Source of the DNA: Marivivens sp.
GTDB lineage: Bacteria; Pseudomonadota; Alphaproteobacteria; Rhodobacterales; Rhodobacteraceae
Assembly (NCBI GenBank): GCA_024642115.1
Contig: JAHEBU010000009.1
Coordinates: forward strand, 124,001-188,000
Direction: 5' to 3'
DNA: 64,000 nucleotides
Shown piece after piece: positions 62,452 through 64,000 of the stretch (positions are counted from its first letter, which is position 1; every line of letters begins with the position of its first letter). The notes below the pieces were generated by a model. The model saw nothing but the letters and a program-made list of their open reading frames with translations, had not been told where the DNA came from and searched no databases. Position numbers and translations under genes: made by a program.

Positions 62452-64000
62452 CTATCCCTGAAACCTTCGAAGCAGTCGATGTAACGTCAACAGCGGTCCT
62501 TTGAGGACAGGGACCGCATCTGCCAATTTTTTGCCGGTCGACACGACCCTTGATCCCAGCCGGAACCGATTGGCAGACCGCGATCCGATCAGTGTCTCGC
62601 CAAAGAACGGGGTCCGAAGCGCGGCGTCCCAATAATATTGAGAATAGGGCGTTGCCTGACCCAGCCATGGTTTGTGATCCCGATCGGCATAGTGCAAGAT
62701 CCAAGGGTCGGCCTTGGCTGACATTGCCGCCGCGACACCGGCCGCCGGGACCTTTCCATAAGCATGCTGCCCGGTCGTAGACACGTTCCATCTGGCATCC
62801 AAAACCATCAATTGGTCCTTGAAGGTCTTGTTCAGGATGTCCTGATCGCGAAACAGGTATTTCCCCCGCGCCGCTTCATCGCAAAGGGTTCGTCCCACAG
62901 CCCTAGGGTCATCCAAGGCCCCGAGGTTGAACAACATGACGCCGGCGTTCAGGTATCGGGCGATCCCCCTTTCATCTAGGCCCAGCGTTTGTCGGTGATA
63001 GACGGCAAGATCGGGAACAGCCGGATCAATTGTAGGAACCGGACCGGTCAGCGTTCTTGTCATGATCCAATCCGGCACGCCTGCGATGACGGCGTCGCCC
63101 ATGTCGGTGTCGTACAGTTTGCAGATATTGGCACGGATGATGATGTCGCAGTCCAGATACAGGACCTTTTGCCCCGCAGCAAACAGGTCAAAGATCAGGA
63201 ACCTGAAATAGGTGACATTTGACGGGGCGCGGCTGGCCGACCGGTAACTTTCGGCAAAGGCATTGCCGGCGTTGATTGGGTGTAACTGGGCCAACGGATG
63301 GTCCCGCACGACTTCGGCCAACAGCGCAAGGTCAGGATCCTTGATCCCCGAATGAAGCAGAAAAAGGTTTATCGGCCTGCGTTTATCGGCGTGATCGATC
63401 AACGACCGAACCATTGCCGCGCAATGGGGCAAATAGGTCCGGTCGGCCGCAACGCAGATGTTAACGGCGTTCAACGCCGCCGGGTCTGGCTCTGCCAAAT
63501 AGGGTGTTACCAACGTCTCGGACAGATTCAGGATCGACACCGACTTGAGGCGAAGTGTCGGGTTTGCCTTGAGTTCATTGTGGACAAACACACTGAGCAG
63601 CCGTTCACCCAGAAAGCCAAGGTATCGCTTCTGATAGGGGCTATAAAAGTCGCGGTTCAGGTCCGCTCCTTCTATCGCAAACAGGACACCGAACAGGAAC
63701 TCGCAATACTTGTCCAACATTGGCCGTGACATGATCGCAAGATTGCCCAGCCGTATGACCTTGTTGTCGGCGATCTCGTCAAAACTGGACAGATAGGCCG
63801 GAAAATCCCTGTTGATGACCCGTCGTGCCTCTGCAAAATCCTGTGGGATATGACCAATTTCGTAGTTCTCTCTGACGCCGCGACCCATGAAATGCGGGCG
63901 GGACACGACGATGTCCCATTTTTGCGCCTCGGTCCGGGCCCAGGTGTCGACCTCGCTTAGCCAGTCCGGGATATCGAACCGGCCGGGATGCTTTTCCACC
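62452..64000 (-). CDS. DUF4422 plus GT8 glycosyltransferase (N-terminus off window)
   Basis: At least 515 residues; the frame runs to the window edge and the DUF4422 start is missing, so the gene continues beyond 64000. The N-terminal part WDIVVSRPHFMGRGVRENYEIGHIPQDF ... LGNLAIMSRPMLDKYCEFLFGVLFAIE ... YLGFLGERLLSVFVHNEL is DUF4422-like. From about residue 175 a GT8 domain follows: NAVNICVAADRTYLPHCAAMVRSLIDHA, FRFLIFDLFAAGQKVLYLDCDIIIRANICKLYD (DxD), RYLNAGVMLFNLGAL and ADPWILHYADRDHKPW. Retaining transfer from a UDP-sugar. Leftward, converging on the coiled-coil gene. Confidence 0.88.
   Translation of the reverse strand, partial: VEKHPGRFDIPDWLSEVDTWARTEAQKWDIVVSRPHFMGRGVRENYEIGHIPQDFAEARRVINRDFPAYLSSFDEIADNKVIRLGNLAIMSRPMLDKYCEFLFGVLFAIEGADLNRDFYSPYQKRYLGFLGERLLSVFVHNELKANPTLRLKSVSILNLSETLVTPYLAEPDPAALNAVNICVAADRTYLPHCAAMVRSLIDHADKRRPINLFLLHSGIKDPDLALLAEVVRDHPLAQLHPINAGNAFAESYRSASRAPSNVTYFRFLIFDLFAAGQKVLYLDCDIIIRANICKLYDTDMGDAVIAGVPDWIMTRTLTGPVPTIDPAVPDLAVYHRQTLGLDERGIARYLNAGVMLFNLGALDDPRAVGRTLCDEAARGKYLFRDQDILNKTFKDQLMVLDARWNVSTTGQHAYGKVPAAGVAAAMSAKADPWILHYADRDHKPWLGQATPYSQYYWDAALRTPFFGETLIGSRSANRFRLGSRVVSTGKKLADAVPVLKGPLLTLHRLLRRFQG

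Overview
The window is about 62-64% G+C chromosomal DNA from an alphaproteobacterium, most likely a Rhodobacteraceae (Roseobacter/Rhodobacter group). The evidence is the hemJ-rho | maf-aroE-coaE-dnaQ-secB order seen next to alphaproteobacterial replication origins, a complete RegB-SenC-RegA redox regulon, alphaproteobacterial AddAB in place of RecBCD, an AmgK/MurU peptidoglycan-recycling pair, and a PhyR-NepR-EcfG general stress response module. I saw no rRNA, tRNA, CRISPR array, insertion sequence or integrase. Genes are tightly packed, often with ATGA overlaps.

Layout. 1-1553: rho (C-terminus off the window) and hemJ, both leftward. 1554-1954: a gene-free 400-base stretch with an AT-rich tract and several DnaA-box-like 9-mers, probably oriC. 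1954-13923: housekeeping genes maf, aroE, coaE, dnaQ, secB, fxsA-like, Tim44-like, mltA, Smr-domain protein, an MFS transporter, a lipid-kinase/phosphoesterase pair behind an EcfG-type promoter, hslVU behind a heat-shock-type promoter, and a protein of unknown role. 13972-22763: trxA, then a leftward overlapping operon tsaE-amgK-murU-addB-addA. 22804-27183: a PAS-only membrane protein with a CtrA-type site upstream, then regB diverging from senC and regA. 27269-32343: an acetyltransferase, a LysR regulator with a divergent 53-residue mini-gene, a GST-like protein, an HD hydrolase, a methyltransferase and ahcY.

32616-64000 is a large cell-surface polysaccharide region. It holds a CapD/FlaA1-type nucleotide-sugar dehydratase/epimerase, an initiating sugar transferase, an SDR epimerase, a 1.48-kilo-residue RTX adhesin-like protein, a Wza/KpsD-type export lipoprotein, KpsE/KpsT/KpsM export proteins, a UDP-sulfoquinovose synthase, UDP-galactopyranose mutase, several multidomain glycosyltransferases and a tail-fibre-like DUF2793 protein with a small partner. 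The general stress module (phyR, nepR, ecfG, HisKA_2 kinase, plus three small membrane-protein genes under EcfG-type promoters) is inserted between the export lipoprotein and the KpsETM genes.

Working picture: the polysaccharide genes make and export a capsule that probably contains galactofuranose and possibly sulfoquinovose. The RTX protein is a candidate surface partner. The DUF2793 pair resembles the capsule-binding head spikes of rhodobacterial gene transfer agents. EcfG-type promoters mark part of the window as stress-inducible. Functional statements rest on protein motifs and gene order read by eye; no database search was run.
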